DNA of 50,345 bases from Clostridia bacterium (GTDB lineage Bacteria > Bacillota > Clostridia > Oscillospirales > CAG-272): contig JAFXAN010000119.1 of the NCBI GenBank assembly GCA_017517035.1, positions 1-50,345 on the forward strand. The letters are read 5' to 3'. Below the pieces are notes generated by a model, which worked only from the letters and a program-made list of their open reading frames with translations, did not search any database and was not told the DNA's origin. The translations under genes and the position numbers were made by a program. Within the stretch, counting starts at the first letter, position 1. Each line of letters starts with the position of its first letter. Below are positions 42,289 through 49,200 of this stretch, piece after piece.

Positions 42289-42666
42289 TTACCCCTTTCT
42301 TTCTGCGTTTTCAAGAATCATTTTCAGCTCCTCAATTTCCTTTTCAGAAAGGGCGTGTCTGCCAACAAGAGATGACACCATCATTCCAAGGCTTCCGTCA
42401 TAAACTCTTGACAAAAAGGAGTCGGTTTCCTCCTTTGTCACATCGCTACGCTTTATGAGAGGATAGTACTTATGAACTCTTCCGCTCTCGTCAACTCTGA
42501 CAGCGCCTTTTCCGATAAGTCTTTTGAGCATTACGAAAACGGTGGTTTTCGTCCAGCCCGTATCATTCTGCAGTTCATTTACAAATTCTCCTATCGTTCT
42601 CGGCTGAGCCTGCCAGAGAAGCTTCATAAGCTTCCATTCACCCTCTGAAAGATTGATATTATACAT
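42289..42666 (-). CDS. BlaI/MecI/CopY family transcriptional repressor
   Basis: A 125-residue winged-helix repressor. The DNA-binding part is INLSEGEWKLMKLLWQAQ, then PRTIGEFVNELQ and WTKTTVFVMLKRLIGKGAV (about 35-53), and the C-terminal dimer helix holds residues ~75-125. In the BlaI/BlaR1 pairs, the M56 sensor's signal leads to cleavage of the repressor and induction. Start ATG 42666 after GGAGGTG. Two dyad operators over its promoter indicate autorepression of the blaI-M56 operon. Confidence 0.93.
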   Translation of the reverse strand: MYNINLSEGEWKLMKLLWQAQPRTIGEFVNELQNDTGWTKTTVFVMLKRLIGKGAVRVDESGRVHKYYPLIKRSDVTKEETDSFLSRVYDGSLGMMVSSLVGRHALSEKEIEELKMILENAERKG

Positions 42667-42684
42667 TTTTACACCTCCAAATCA

Positions 42685-42708
42685 GATGGTTAACATCTGT
42701 TATCCATC
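42685..42708. promoter_or_regulatory. BlaI-type operator 1
   Basis: GATGGTTAACA-TC-TGTTATCCATC, 11-bp arms with one mismatch. It lies just downstream of the -10 box. The core GGTTAACA-NN-TGTTANCC matches operator 2. Confidence 0.75.
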
Positions 42709-42711
42709 TTT

Positions 42712-42740
42712 ATATTACCATATTGGTTAACAAATGTCAA
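42712..42740 (-). promoter_or_regulatory. Promoter of the blaI-M56 operon
   Basis: Minus strand TTGACA (42735-42740), 17 bases, TAATAT (42712-42717), overlapped by operator 2. Confidence 0.85.
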
Positions 42741-42742
42741 CC
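42725..42742. promoter_or_regulatory. BlaI-type operator 2
   Basis: GGTTAACA-AA-TGTCAACC, 8-bp arms, one mismatch; overlaps the -35 box. The same half-site as operator 1, centred about 37 bases apart. Confidence 0.75.
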
Positions 42743-42818
42743 GTTTTGCCAAAATTTTTTGGAGTTTACATTTTATTCATAAAAAAAGGATAACCAATTC
42801 TATTTATAGTTGTTTTTC

Positions 42819-43051
42819 AAACAGTAATTTATCGTTAGCCTTCCCTTGCAGGGAAGGTGGCTGCGAAGCAGACGGATGAGTAGTCACCACTGATGAGAAC
42901 TTTAAATGATAAAATACACTTGATTTTATTAGCAAAAGTAAATTTTATCAACGCTATTCTTCTATGGATTATTTACAAAAACGGTGACTACTCATCCACC
43001 GCAAGCGGTCCCCCTTCCCTGCAAGGGAAGGCTAACGACAAATTACTGTTT
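42819..43051. repeat. AAACAGTAATTT-ended element 6
   Basis: Begins AAACAGTAATTTATCGTTAGC and ends GGCTAACGACAAATTACTGTTT. The interior arms are CCTTCCCTTGCAGGGAAGG (about 42840-42858) against CCCTTCCCTGCAAGGGAAGG (about 43013-43032), plus GGATGAGTAGTCACC against GGTGACTACTCATCC, enclosing ~100 AT-rich bases. The subterminal sequences are symmetric here, unlike the other copies. No gene is visible in the gap 42667-43092 apart from the promoter/operators at its left. Confidence 0.8.
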
Positions 43052-43057
43052 GAAAGC

Positions 43058-43084
43058 AAAGGGGCTGTCTTAATCGACAGCCCC
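43058..43084 (-). terminator. Terminator after the anti-sigma gene
   Basis: GGGGCTGTC (43061-43069), loop TTAATC, GACAGCCCC (43076-43084), TTTGC on the minus strand. Confidence 0.7.
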
Positions 43085-43092
43085 AAGATCAT

Positions 43093-44463
43093 TTAATTGA
43101 CATTCAACTCAAGAGAATAATAAAGCTTGGCAAGATGGCTATATAAATACATCTCCTCGCCAATCTCATCCTCGTCAAGGAAATATCCGAGAACCCACTT
43201 GTTCCCACCGATCTTTTTGCGGTATATGGGATCATGGAAATCTGCGTGCGTTTCCGGTGCTCCGTTGATTATAAAGTTTTCCCATCCCTGTGTTCTTTCG
43301 ATGTGTCCTTCCTCTGTCTCGACAAGACCGCCAAGGCTGAATGTATGAAGGAAAGCCTTAATATCAGCATCTGTATCGTCCTCATCCTCGGTAACTGTCA
43401 GAGTTATCAGAATAAAGCGTTTCTTCATCTCCGTCTCCTCACCCAGCACGATCCTCGGTCTTTCGCCAGCTTCAATATCACCCACCCTGACTCTTGTGCC
43501 TCTCATATAAGGGATAAATTCTCCGCTATCTCCCGTGAATTTTTCGATGACATCACTCCTTATGAAATCCTTTTCATAGCCGGAAATATTGTCAAGCAGC
43601 TCTATCTTATCTACCCTTACCGTTCTCTGATCAAAATAGCCGTTGTATTCACCGACCACACCGATTGGAAGCAGATCATCACGGTAAACATATATCGGAT
43701 CTGTATAGAACACCTTGGGGGTGCTGTCATCCGAATCAGTGCCGAACTCGTTTGAAATAGGCAGGGCAATATTTATGTCCTCCACCTCGACTATTCTCAT
43801 GCCCTCGGCAATAGCCTTGATCTCATCCACCGTAATACCGTATCCCACCATGCCGTGAATAAGCATTTCTTCCTCTTCAAAGAGAACATAAATATCCTTA
43901 TCATAGACCACAAGGGAATCCCATGTGAGAAGATATGCTTGCTTATCACCCGCCATAAATTTTTCCGCTTCGTCCACATATTTTACGATCTCGTTGAAAT
44001 CGCTTCGCCTCAGATCATGCCCCACAAAGGTTATAGCACGAGAACCTGTCTCACCTCCGTATTTATGGGTTGCGATAGGATCTTCGACGAGATCACTTGG
44101 CATATAGTCAAATTCAAGCCTGATGCTTACCTCTCCCTTTTCGCTATCCGAGTTCCAGGCTCTCAGCGGTGCTTCGGTATCCTTATTCTCCTCAGGCAGT
44201 GACGCATGGAGCGTAACACCGTCCTCATTCTTTGTCATAGAGAAATCAATGAATCTTGTTGCAGCAAAAACGCTTATGCTGAGTATCAATACAGCTCCCA
44301 CCGCACAAAGAACCCTAAAACCGATCTTTGATGTGAATTTGTTTTTGCTTTCATTTTCCATCAAGGCTTCATAGCAGGAATTTTTGATCCTTTGCTTTGC
44401 ACTTTCCGAAAGTCCGATGCCGTCAAATGCTTCTTTTATTGAATTTTTCTTCAAAATATTCAC
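43093..44463 (-). CDS. Anti-sigma-factor-like membrane protein
   Basis: A 456-residue protein encoded directly after an ECF sigma factor with an ATGA overlap. The first ~45 residues are a cytoplasmic helical region (IKEAFDGIGLSESAKQRIKN), followed by one membrane helix (about 48-68, IGFRVLCAVGAVLILSISVF) and a ~385-residue external beta-rich domain with acidic surface. That layout and position fit a sigma-binding anti-sigma factor with a sensor ectodomain. No RsiW-type zinc motif (HxxxCxxC) is visible in the N terminus, so the sigma-binding mode would differ from ZAS proteins. Role inferred from gene pairing. Confidence 0.7.
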   Translation of the reverse strand: MNILKKNSIKEAFDGIGLSESAKQRIKNSCYEALMENESKNKFTSKIGFRVLCAVGAVLILSISVFAATRFIDFSMTKNEDGVTLHASLPEENKDTEAPLRAWNSDSEKGEVSIRLEFDYMPSDLVEDPIATHKYGGETGSRAITFVGHDLRRSDFNEIVKYVDEAEKFMAGDKQAYLLTWDSLVVYDKDIYVLFEEEEMLIHGMVGYGITVDEIKAIAEGMRIVEVEDINIALPISNEFGTDSDDSTPKVFYTDPIYVYRDDLLPIGVVGEYNGYFDQRTVRVDKIELLDNISGYEKDFIRSDVIEKFTGDSGEFIPYMRGTRVRVGDIEAGERPRIVLGEETEMKKRFILITLTVTEDEDDTDADIKAFLHTFSLGGLVETEEGHIERTQGWENFIINGAPETHADFHDPIYRKKIGGNKWVLGYFLDEDEIGEEMYLYSHLAKLYYSLELNVN

Positions 44464-44924
44464 TCTCCCTTATAAATTTTGATAAATAGCTCTCTGCCCT
44501 TTTTTATCCGCATTTTTACTGCGGATTCGCTTCTGCCGATGGCCTTTGCTATGGTTTTATAATCCTGTCCTTCGACAAAATGAAGCATCATAACAGAGCT
44601 GTATTTTTCCGGAAGAAGCATAAGTGTCCTTATGACCTCGCTGCCGTCTTCGTTCTCATCCGTGCAGATCTGTGCCATGCTTTCGATATCCTCCGACAAA
44701 CGAGCTCTTTTTTGTCTCTGAATATCTCGGCAAAGGTTGATCGCCACTCGGATAAGCCACGCCTTTCGGTGTTCCTCCGAATCGAATTTGGGACGCTTTT
44801 TTATGTATTTCAGATATGTGTCCTGAACGGCATCCTCGGCATCCGCCTCATTTGCAAGCCTTACAAGACATAGCCTATAAAGCATGTCCCCATATTGGTC
44901 TACGATAAACTCGACCTCTTCCAT
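44460..44924 (-). CDS. ECF-type RNA polymerase sigma factor
   Basis: A 154-residue sigma-70 family protein with only regions 2 and 4. Region 2 is DMLYRLCLVRLANEADAEDAVQDTYLKYI, split over about residues 14-42, and region 4 is LPEKYSSVMMLHFVEGQDYKTIAKAIGRSESAVKMRIKKGRELF (about 103-146). Start ATG 44924 after AGGAGG. It would redirect RNA polymerase to envelope-stress type genes, restrained by the next gene's product. A sigma-A promoter lies upstream; no clear autoregulated ECF promoter is visible. Confidence 0.93.
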   Translation of the reverse strand: MEEVEFIVDQYGDMLYRLCLVRLANEADAEDAVQDTYLKYIKKRPKFDSEEHRKAWLIRVAINLCRDIQRQKRARLSEDIESMAQICTDENEDGSEVIRTLMLLPEKYSSVMMLHFVEGQDYKTIAKAIGRSESAVKMRIKKGRELFIKIYKGE

Positions 44925-44944
44925 CCTCTCGCCTCCTTTCACTT

Positions 44945-44974
44945 ATAATACGCTTATAATGCGCAAAAAGTCAA
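44945..44974 (-). promoter_or_regulatory. Promoter of the sigma/anti-sigma operon
   Basis: Minus strand TTGACT (44969-44974), 18 bases, TATTAT (44945-44950). Confidence 0.55.
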
Positions 44975-45007
44975 TTTTTTCTAAATTTGCTTTGAATTTT
45001 TTTGTGC

Positions 45008-45360
45008 AAACAGTAATTTGTCGGTGAAGGAGTTTCGCCACTGCGGTGGCGACCGGCACCGTTGCCGGCTCCCGCAAGCTTTTAAAAAAGCTTGAGCAAA
45101 ACTTTGAAAAAGAGGATTTTTATTGTTGTTTATCTGTGTTTCTACGAAGAATTATTGTGAGTTTTATGTAGAAAAACAAACATCAACCCCATACTCGTCA
45201 TCCTGAACGAAGTGAAGGATCTATGAACGCTAAAGGATGATAAACCCATAGCTGTCACCCTGAGCGGAGCACGAATGTGCGTAGTCGAACCCGCAGGGCA
45301 ATGCGACAGCATTGGGGTATAGTTTCACCATTTACGACAGTTCGACAAATTACTGTTTAA
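45008..45360. repeat. AAACAGTAATTT-ended element 7 (composite, longest copy)
   Basis: Begins AAACAGTAATTTGTCGGTGAA and ends CGACAAATTACTGTTT (about 45345-45360). The left ~170 bases match element 2 in reverse (palindromic ACCGGCACCGTTGCCGGC at about 45052-45069). The right half carries the CGTCATCCTGAACGAAGTGA (about 45196-45215) class shared with element 4, plus a similar CTGAGCGGAGCAC segment. It thus combines two interior classes. It fills the gap between the sigma factor promoter and the DnaQ-like gene; no gene seen. Confidence 0.78.
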
Positions 45361-45363
45361 ACA

Positions 45364-45387
45364 AAGGAGCTGAAAATTCAGCCCCTT
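45364..45387 (-). terminator. Terminator after the DnaQ-like gene
   Basis: AAGGAGCTGAA against TTCAGCCCCTT, one mismatch, adjacent to the stop at 45391; T-rich on both sides. Confidence 0.6.
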
Positions 45388-45390
45388 ATT

Positions 45391-46305
45391 TTATCGCCAA
45401 AAGAACAAAAAGTTCTTTTTTCTTGGCTTATTCAATCTATGAAAACAATAATCAATATCTGCTTTCAAGCGTTCGATATCTCTGATCGACATTCTGCTAA
45501 GCAGCCCTCTCTCAAAATCACGCTTTGCACCTACAAGCTCTCCCCGAAGCTCCTCCTCAAAGCGGTCAATATAGATCTCATATTTTATCAGCGGAATATA
45601 TACCGCACAACGCATAACCGGGTCACAAAGCTCGTTTTTATGCAGAGAGATCAACGCCCGTCTTATCTCTGAAACATTCTTTTTTCGCTTCATTTTCCCG
45701 ATTAGGTCATGAAGATCCTCCGAAAGCTCGCTATAAATATTTCCCTTCTGCCAAGCTTCTCTCATCGTGATGCACATCTTTTCATAGCATTCAATAATAG
45801 TCCTGACATCGAGAAGAGCACCGATGCTTCCCTCAATTTTCACATCAAGAAATCTTGAAATGTTCTTCAGACTATGACTTCCGAGAGCAACGCCATAGCA
45901 TTTTTCCGACATCTCCATAATATCGATATAATCATTCTGAACAGGCTCAAGCCCTGCTCTCACAAGCTCATCGCAAAGAATTTTAAGAGAGAATTTTTCA
46001 AGACAATGACCAACGATCATGTCATCACCGAAAAAATCAAGAATGCCTTCCGCCACCTCGGAAAAGCTCGGGAAATTCGCAACCATTTCATCGGTTATCC
46101 CGTTTATCAGCGTCACATCAGTGGGTATCGGCTTTTTTGGTCTTATAAATGTACGATATGTGCCCTCAACCTTTCCCTCTCTGATCTTTACCGCAGCAAA
46201 ATCCACGATCTCCGAGTCATGAAGCCCCGTAGTCTCAATATCGAATGCAACATAGTTATCCGTATCGCAGATATATCTTTCACCGTAAAAATAAATATTT
46301 TTCAT
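45391..46305 (-). CDS. DnaQ-fold (DEDD exonuclease-like) protein, probably inactive
   Basis: A 304-residue protein whose first ~190 residues have the DnaQ/epsilon exonuclease fold: YVAFDIETTGL (about 18-28, ExoI with Asp and Glu), INGITDEMV (about 68-76) and SHSLKNISRFLDV (about 142-154). The ExoII segment reads VGHCLEKFSLKIL, where family members have the H-N-x-x-F-D pattern, so the second catalytic Asp appears absent. In ExoIII GSIGALLDVRTI replaces the His of HRALxDA by Ile. The protein may therefore be non-catalytic. The C-terminal ~110 residues are helical and basic and of unknown role. Start ATG 46305 lacks a near ribosome site; GGAGG is ~31 bases upstream with a hairpin between. Confidence 0.75.
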   Translation of the reverse strand: MKNIYFYGERYICDTDNYVAFDIETTGLHDSEIVDFAAVKIREGKVEGTYRTFIRPKKPIPTDVTLINGITDEMVANFPSFSEVAEGILDFFGDDMIVGHCLEKFSLKILCDELVRAGLEPVQNDYIDIMEMSEKCYGVALGSHSLKNISRFLDVKIEGSIGALLDVRTIIECYEKMCITMREAWQKGNIYSELSEDLHDLIGKMKRKKNVSEIRRALISLHKNELCDPVMRCAVYIPLIKYEIYIDRFEEELRGELVGAKRDFERGLLSRMSIRDIERLKADIDYCFHRLNKPRKKNFLFFWR

Positions 46306-46317
46306 TTTTATTTTATT

Positions 46318-46341
46318 GGCTTTTACAAATTAAAAGCCTCC
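46318..46341 (-). promoter_or_regulatory. Hairpin separating a GGAGG from the DnaQ-like start
   Basis: Minus strand GGAGG runs into GGCTTTTA-ATTTG-TAAAAGCC (46318-46338), then 12 bases to ATG 46305. Folding would bring the ribosome site near the start codon; an alternative is that it is merely a small hairpin in the leader. Confidence 0.35.
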
Positions 46342-46375
46342 TTATTGTAAAACCATAATTATAATATTATATTGT

Positions 46376-46435
46376 ATAACCCAAGGTATTTAAACACCTT
46401 GGGTTATCGAAAAATTAAGTTTCGGTTCGAAACTT
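46376..46435 (-). terminator. Two hairpins after the CxxC lipoprotein gene
   Basis: Perfect 12-bp stem ATAACCCAAGGT/ACCTTGGGTTAT (46376-46407) and perfect 8-bp stem AAGTTTCG-GTT-CGAAACTT (46417-46435), both between the lipoprotein stop (46440) and the DnaQ-like gene. No strong T-run, but they probably end or stabilise the transcript. Confidence 0.6.
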
Positions 46436-46439
46436 ATTA

Positions 46440-47540
46440 TTAACAATCGGGACAATCAATTACTCTTTCACCACGGCATTTTGCGCATTTACCGTTCTGA
46501 CAGTAAGAGCAATCAACAATTTTGGTTGAATGTGCACTTGCGTATTTTTCTATTTCTCCTTTACCCGAACATTCAATACATCTGCCGTCAAAGCACTTAT
46601 TGCAGTCTAAATAGCCAATATTAGCACATTTACTACACCAATCATCAATTATTATTTCAGCGTTATTTGTTACAGCATATGTTTCAACAAACGAAGAAGT
46701 ATTGATTTTTAGAGCAGTACCAGTTCCAAAACAGTTTGGGCATTCATTTACTCCCATACAGCTTTTGCAAATCCTTGTTCCGCGGCAATCATTGCATAAT
46801 ATCAAGCCGTTTTCGCAATACTTACATTTTCCGTTACCGCCGCAACCATAGCATTTTCGCCCACTTACAGTTTTACCGCTTCCATCGCACGAAGAACACA
46901 CTCCCGTTCCATCACAAGCACTATCTTCTTGAACACCTTCACCTTTACAGGTTATGCAGTATCCATCTAAGCACTCTTTTGAGCAATAGTTGCCCGTTGC
47001 ATCACATCGTCCGCAGTCTACAAAGCTTATTTCTATCAAATCGGGAAGATTACGATCACCTGTTTTATATTCTCCGTCTCCACCGCACATATAGCAAACT
47101 CTGTTTCCACCACATTCGACACAGCTTTTTTTCCCTTCACAATAGAAACAATCAATCATACCTGAAACACAATCATCTCCGGGGCAGCTGCCTCTTCCTG
47201 CGCAAGTATAACACCTATTACCGGAAGGCATCGTTTTTGTACCAAGGCACGAATAACACAAATCTGTACCGTGACAATGTCCACATTCATCTTTTCCGAT
47301 GCCCCCACAATAATAGCAATTTCCTTCATCGTCGCAATAAGGGCAAAATGTTCCGCTACCATCACACTGTGAGCAAATAACAATACCTTCTTTATTGGGA
47401 TTGTATTTTTCAGTATTGGCAGTGATGTGCTGATCATCATAATCATTCGATTGTTTGAAAACACCTACCGAGCAAGCGGTAAGCTGGCATATTAACACGC
47501 ATAACAAAGCTATTGTAAATACGCAAAAGAACCGTTTCAT
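46440..47540 (-). CDS. Secreted lipoprotein made of DnaJ-like CxxC zinc-finger repeats
   Basis: A 366-residue protein. Residues 1-22 are a signal peptide ending in the lipobox LTAC with Cys23. The rest is almost entirely CxxC motifs: I count 23, many in the CxxCxGxG form known from the DnaJ zinc-finger domain (CSQCDGSG, CYYCGGIG, CYTCAGRG, CYGCGGNG, CPNCFGTG). No J domain is present. In DnaJ two such pairs bind one zinc; here the array would bind about ten metal ions, or form disulfides, on the outer face of the membrane. Start ATG 47540 after AGGGG. It borders the mobile element end. Function unknown; zinc binding, scaffold or redox roles are possible. The weak codon bias and AT-rich third positions differ from the glycosidase genes. 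Confidence 0.8.
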   Translation of the reverse strand: MKRFFCVFTIALLCVLICQLTACSVGVFKQSNDYDDQHITANTEKYNPNKEGIVICSQCDGSGTFCPYCDDEGNCYYCGGIGKDECGHCHGTDLCYSCLGTKTMPSGNRCYTCAGRGSCPGDDCVSGMIDCFYCEGKKSCVECGGNRVCYMCGGDGEYKTGDRNLPDLIEISFVDCGRCDATGNYCSKECLDGYCITCKGEGVQEDSACDGTGVCSSCDGSGKTVSGRKCYGCGGNGKCKYCENGLILCNDCRGTRICKSCMGVNECPNCFGTGTALKINTSSFVETYAVTNNAEIIIDDWCSKCANIGYLDCNKCFDGRCIECSGKGEIEKYASAHSTKIVDCSYCQNGKCAKCRGERVIDCPDC

Positions 47541-47865
47541 AATTTTCCCCTGTATCTTATTATATTAGTTAATCATTTATTCTCGGGCTTCATTGTGGGG
47601 AAACCACAATCACTCAAAAACTGTGTCTTATATCTTCTTATAAATCCCCACAAAATCACCTCAAAACTCCTTATTTTTCAAGACTTTTGAGCACTTCTTA
47701 TGAGTTCTTATAAGTTCTCATAAAATAATATGAATTCGTGGTAAAACAGTGGTAAATTGGTAAATGAATGGTAAATCGTTGGTAAATTGATGGTAAAAAG
47801 CTACGTTGCTCAAACCAAAATAATTCACCATTATTTTTTCCATTATAGCACAAAAAAGTCAAAAA
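47541..47865. other. Intergenic region with phased repeats, probable attachment region of the mobile element
   Basis: No gene. Contents from left: inverted repeat ATTGTGG-GGAAA-CCACAAT (about 47592-47610); three 10-bp units ACTTCTTATG, AGTTCTTATA, AGTTCTCATA (47693-47722) with similar TCTTAT units near 47627; and six TGGTAAA units starting at 47739, 47750, 47758, 47769, 47780 and 47791, mostly 11 bases apart. A crossover site must lie somewhere here if the element is integrated, but without the other end it cannot be placed. Confidence 0.6.
47739..47797. repeat. Six TGGTAAA direct repeats at helical phasing
   Basis: Start positions 47739, 47750, 47758, 47769, 47780, 47791: spacings 11, 8, 11, 11, 11. 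Repeats on one helical face suggest protein binding, for example arm-type sites of the integrase or excisionase. Confidence 0.8.
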
Positions 47866-47888
47866 GTCAAGGGGGCAGCATTGCCCCC
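47850..47888 (-). terminator. Terminator after the integrase gene
   Basis: Minus strand GGGGGCA-ATGC-TGCCCCC (47871-47888) followed by TTGACTTTTTGACTTTTTT, a strong terminator just after the integrase stop. Confidence 0.85.
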
Positions 47889-47892
47889 TATA

Positions 47893-49167
47893 TTATTCCT
47901 TAAAAAGTTTTTTACCTAATCCCTCATAGCTTTCAAGCTTATATTCTTCTGTCACCGTATTATATATGTTCATTGTTGTCTCAATATCGGAATGTCCCAT
48001 TATCGTCTGTATTATTTTAACACGAGACTCAACCTCACACATACGTGTACAAAAAGTATGTCTCATTGTATGAGCTGAAAACTCAGGCAGGAGCTCTGGA
48101 TCTCTGTTCTCCGCCTCTGCCTTTTCCATTTCTTCCTTATTATATTCCTCGACAATTCGATCAATAGCACGATTGATCGAAGAAGGACGCATAACCAATC
48201 CGAAACGGTTCGTGAATACCCGATTACTATATCCATCGATCACCATTCCGGCAGTGCCTTCCTTTTCTTGCCTCTTCTTCTCTTCCAGCAATGCCTTACG
48301 AACGGGTTCAAGCATAGGAATTGTTCTTGTTCCGCTTTTGGTTTTAGGCTCATTAATTTTATATTCCGACTTGCCATTTTTTGTAGGTCGATACAACAAC
48401 GTGCGAGATACATTGATTACATCTTTTTTGAAATCGCAATCATCCCAAGTCAGTCCCGAAAATTCACCAATTCGCAATCCTGTCCAAAAAAGCACAGTAA
48501 AAGCGTTTGCCCACTTTCTATTAGTTTTGCTGTTTTCCACATAGCTCATAAATGCTTCCTGCTGTGCTTTTGTAAGAGAATGACGCTGAGGCTTATTCTT
48601 CCACTCCTTCAGATTCTTTATCTCTTTCATCGCTCCGGCAGCAGGGTTGGAACGAATTAGACCATCACGAACGGCTCTTGTAAAAATCGGATGTAAAATC
48701 GTGTGTATAATTTCCATACTGTTAGGCTTAAAGCCATTCTTAAAAATCAATTCCTTGTAGAAATCCAGAATTGTACTATATTTTAAATCCGCCAATACGT
48801 GACCGCCCAGCGTAGTGCGAATATACTTATTATACATATAAATGTAATTGCTTCGAGTGCTTGTACGCAGCTCAAATTTACTCTCTATATATCGATCGAA
48901 GCATTGCTTTAGCGATGTTCTTTCTGCATCATATATGTTAACACCGTCAAAGTTTGATCTGTCGATTTCGTTCTCCATATCCCGAAGCGCTCGACAGTTT
49001 CTTTTTCCTTTAGGTACACGATCGCTCGGTGTAAGCTTCCAACTGTAAATACTGTGAGAAACACCGTTTGGATCCTTATAGCGGTACTCATAGCGACCGT
49101 CACTCCTCTGAAACTCGTTTTCATTAAGTACTCTATTCCTATTATCTTTTCTTCTGATAGCGCTAAT
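47893..49167 (-). CDS. int: Tn916-type tyrosine recombinase (integrase), apparent ATT start
   Basis: 424 residues if read from ATT 49167. The N-terminal arm-binding domain (RRKDNRNRVLNENEFQRSDG, ~residues 5-24, then YSWKLTPSDRVPKGKRNC) matches Tn916 Int closely and lies upstream of the first ATG (48978), so a 361-residue product would lack it. An in-frame stop (TAA) lies just before, and no ATG, GTG or TTG falls between. AAAGGGG is 8 bases before the ATT, and the ATT aligns with the Met of Tn916 Int. SAM-like core-binding domain about 75-180; catalytic domain with TGLRIGE (Arg), HTMRHTFCTR (His/Arg) and GHSDIETTMNIY (nucleophile Tyr). Excises and inserts the element with Xis. Either a non-standard start codon or a start-codon mutation. 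Confidence 0.85.
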   Translation of the reverse strand: MSAIRRKDNRNRVLNENEFQRSDGRYEYRYKDPNGVSHSIYSWKLTPSDRVPKGKRNCRALRDMENEIDRSNFDGVNIYDAERTSLKQCFDRYIESKFELRTSTRSNYIYMYNKYIRTTLGGHVLADLKYSTILDFYKELIFKNGFKPNSMEIIHTILHPIFTRAVRDGLIRSNPAAGAMKEIKNLKEWKNKPQRHSLTKAQQEAFMSYVENSKTNRKWANAFTVLFWTGLRIGEFSGLTWDDCDFKKDVINVSRTLLYRPTKNGKSEYKINEPKTKSGTRTIPMLEPVRKALLEEKKRQEKEGTAGMVIDGYSNRVFTNRFGLVMRPSSINRAIDRIVEEYNKEEMEKAEAENRDPELLPEFSAHTMRHTFCTRMCEVESRVKIIQTIMGHSDIETTMNIYNTVTEEYKLESYEGLGKKLFKE

Positions 49168-49200
49168 GTTTTAATCCCCTTTCTCAAATCGTAATCACTT

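Noticed and set aside
46736..47380. A 214-codon open frame opposite the CxxC lipoprotein
   Set aside because: It is the antisense shadow of repeated Cys/Gly codons (His/Leu/Tyr/Arg-rich, no start signal).
47739..47797. TGGTAAA repeats as a CRISPR array
   Set aside because: Unit is 7 bases with 1-4 base gaps, no spacers of CRISPR size and no cas genes.
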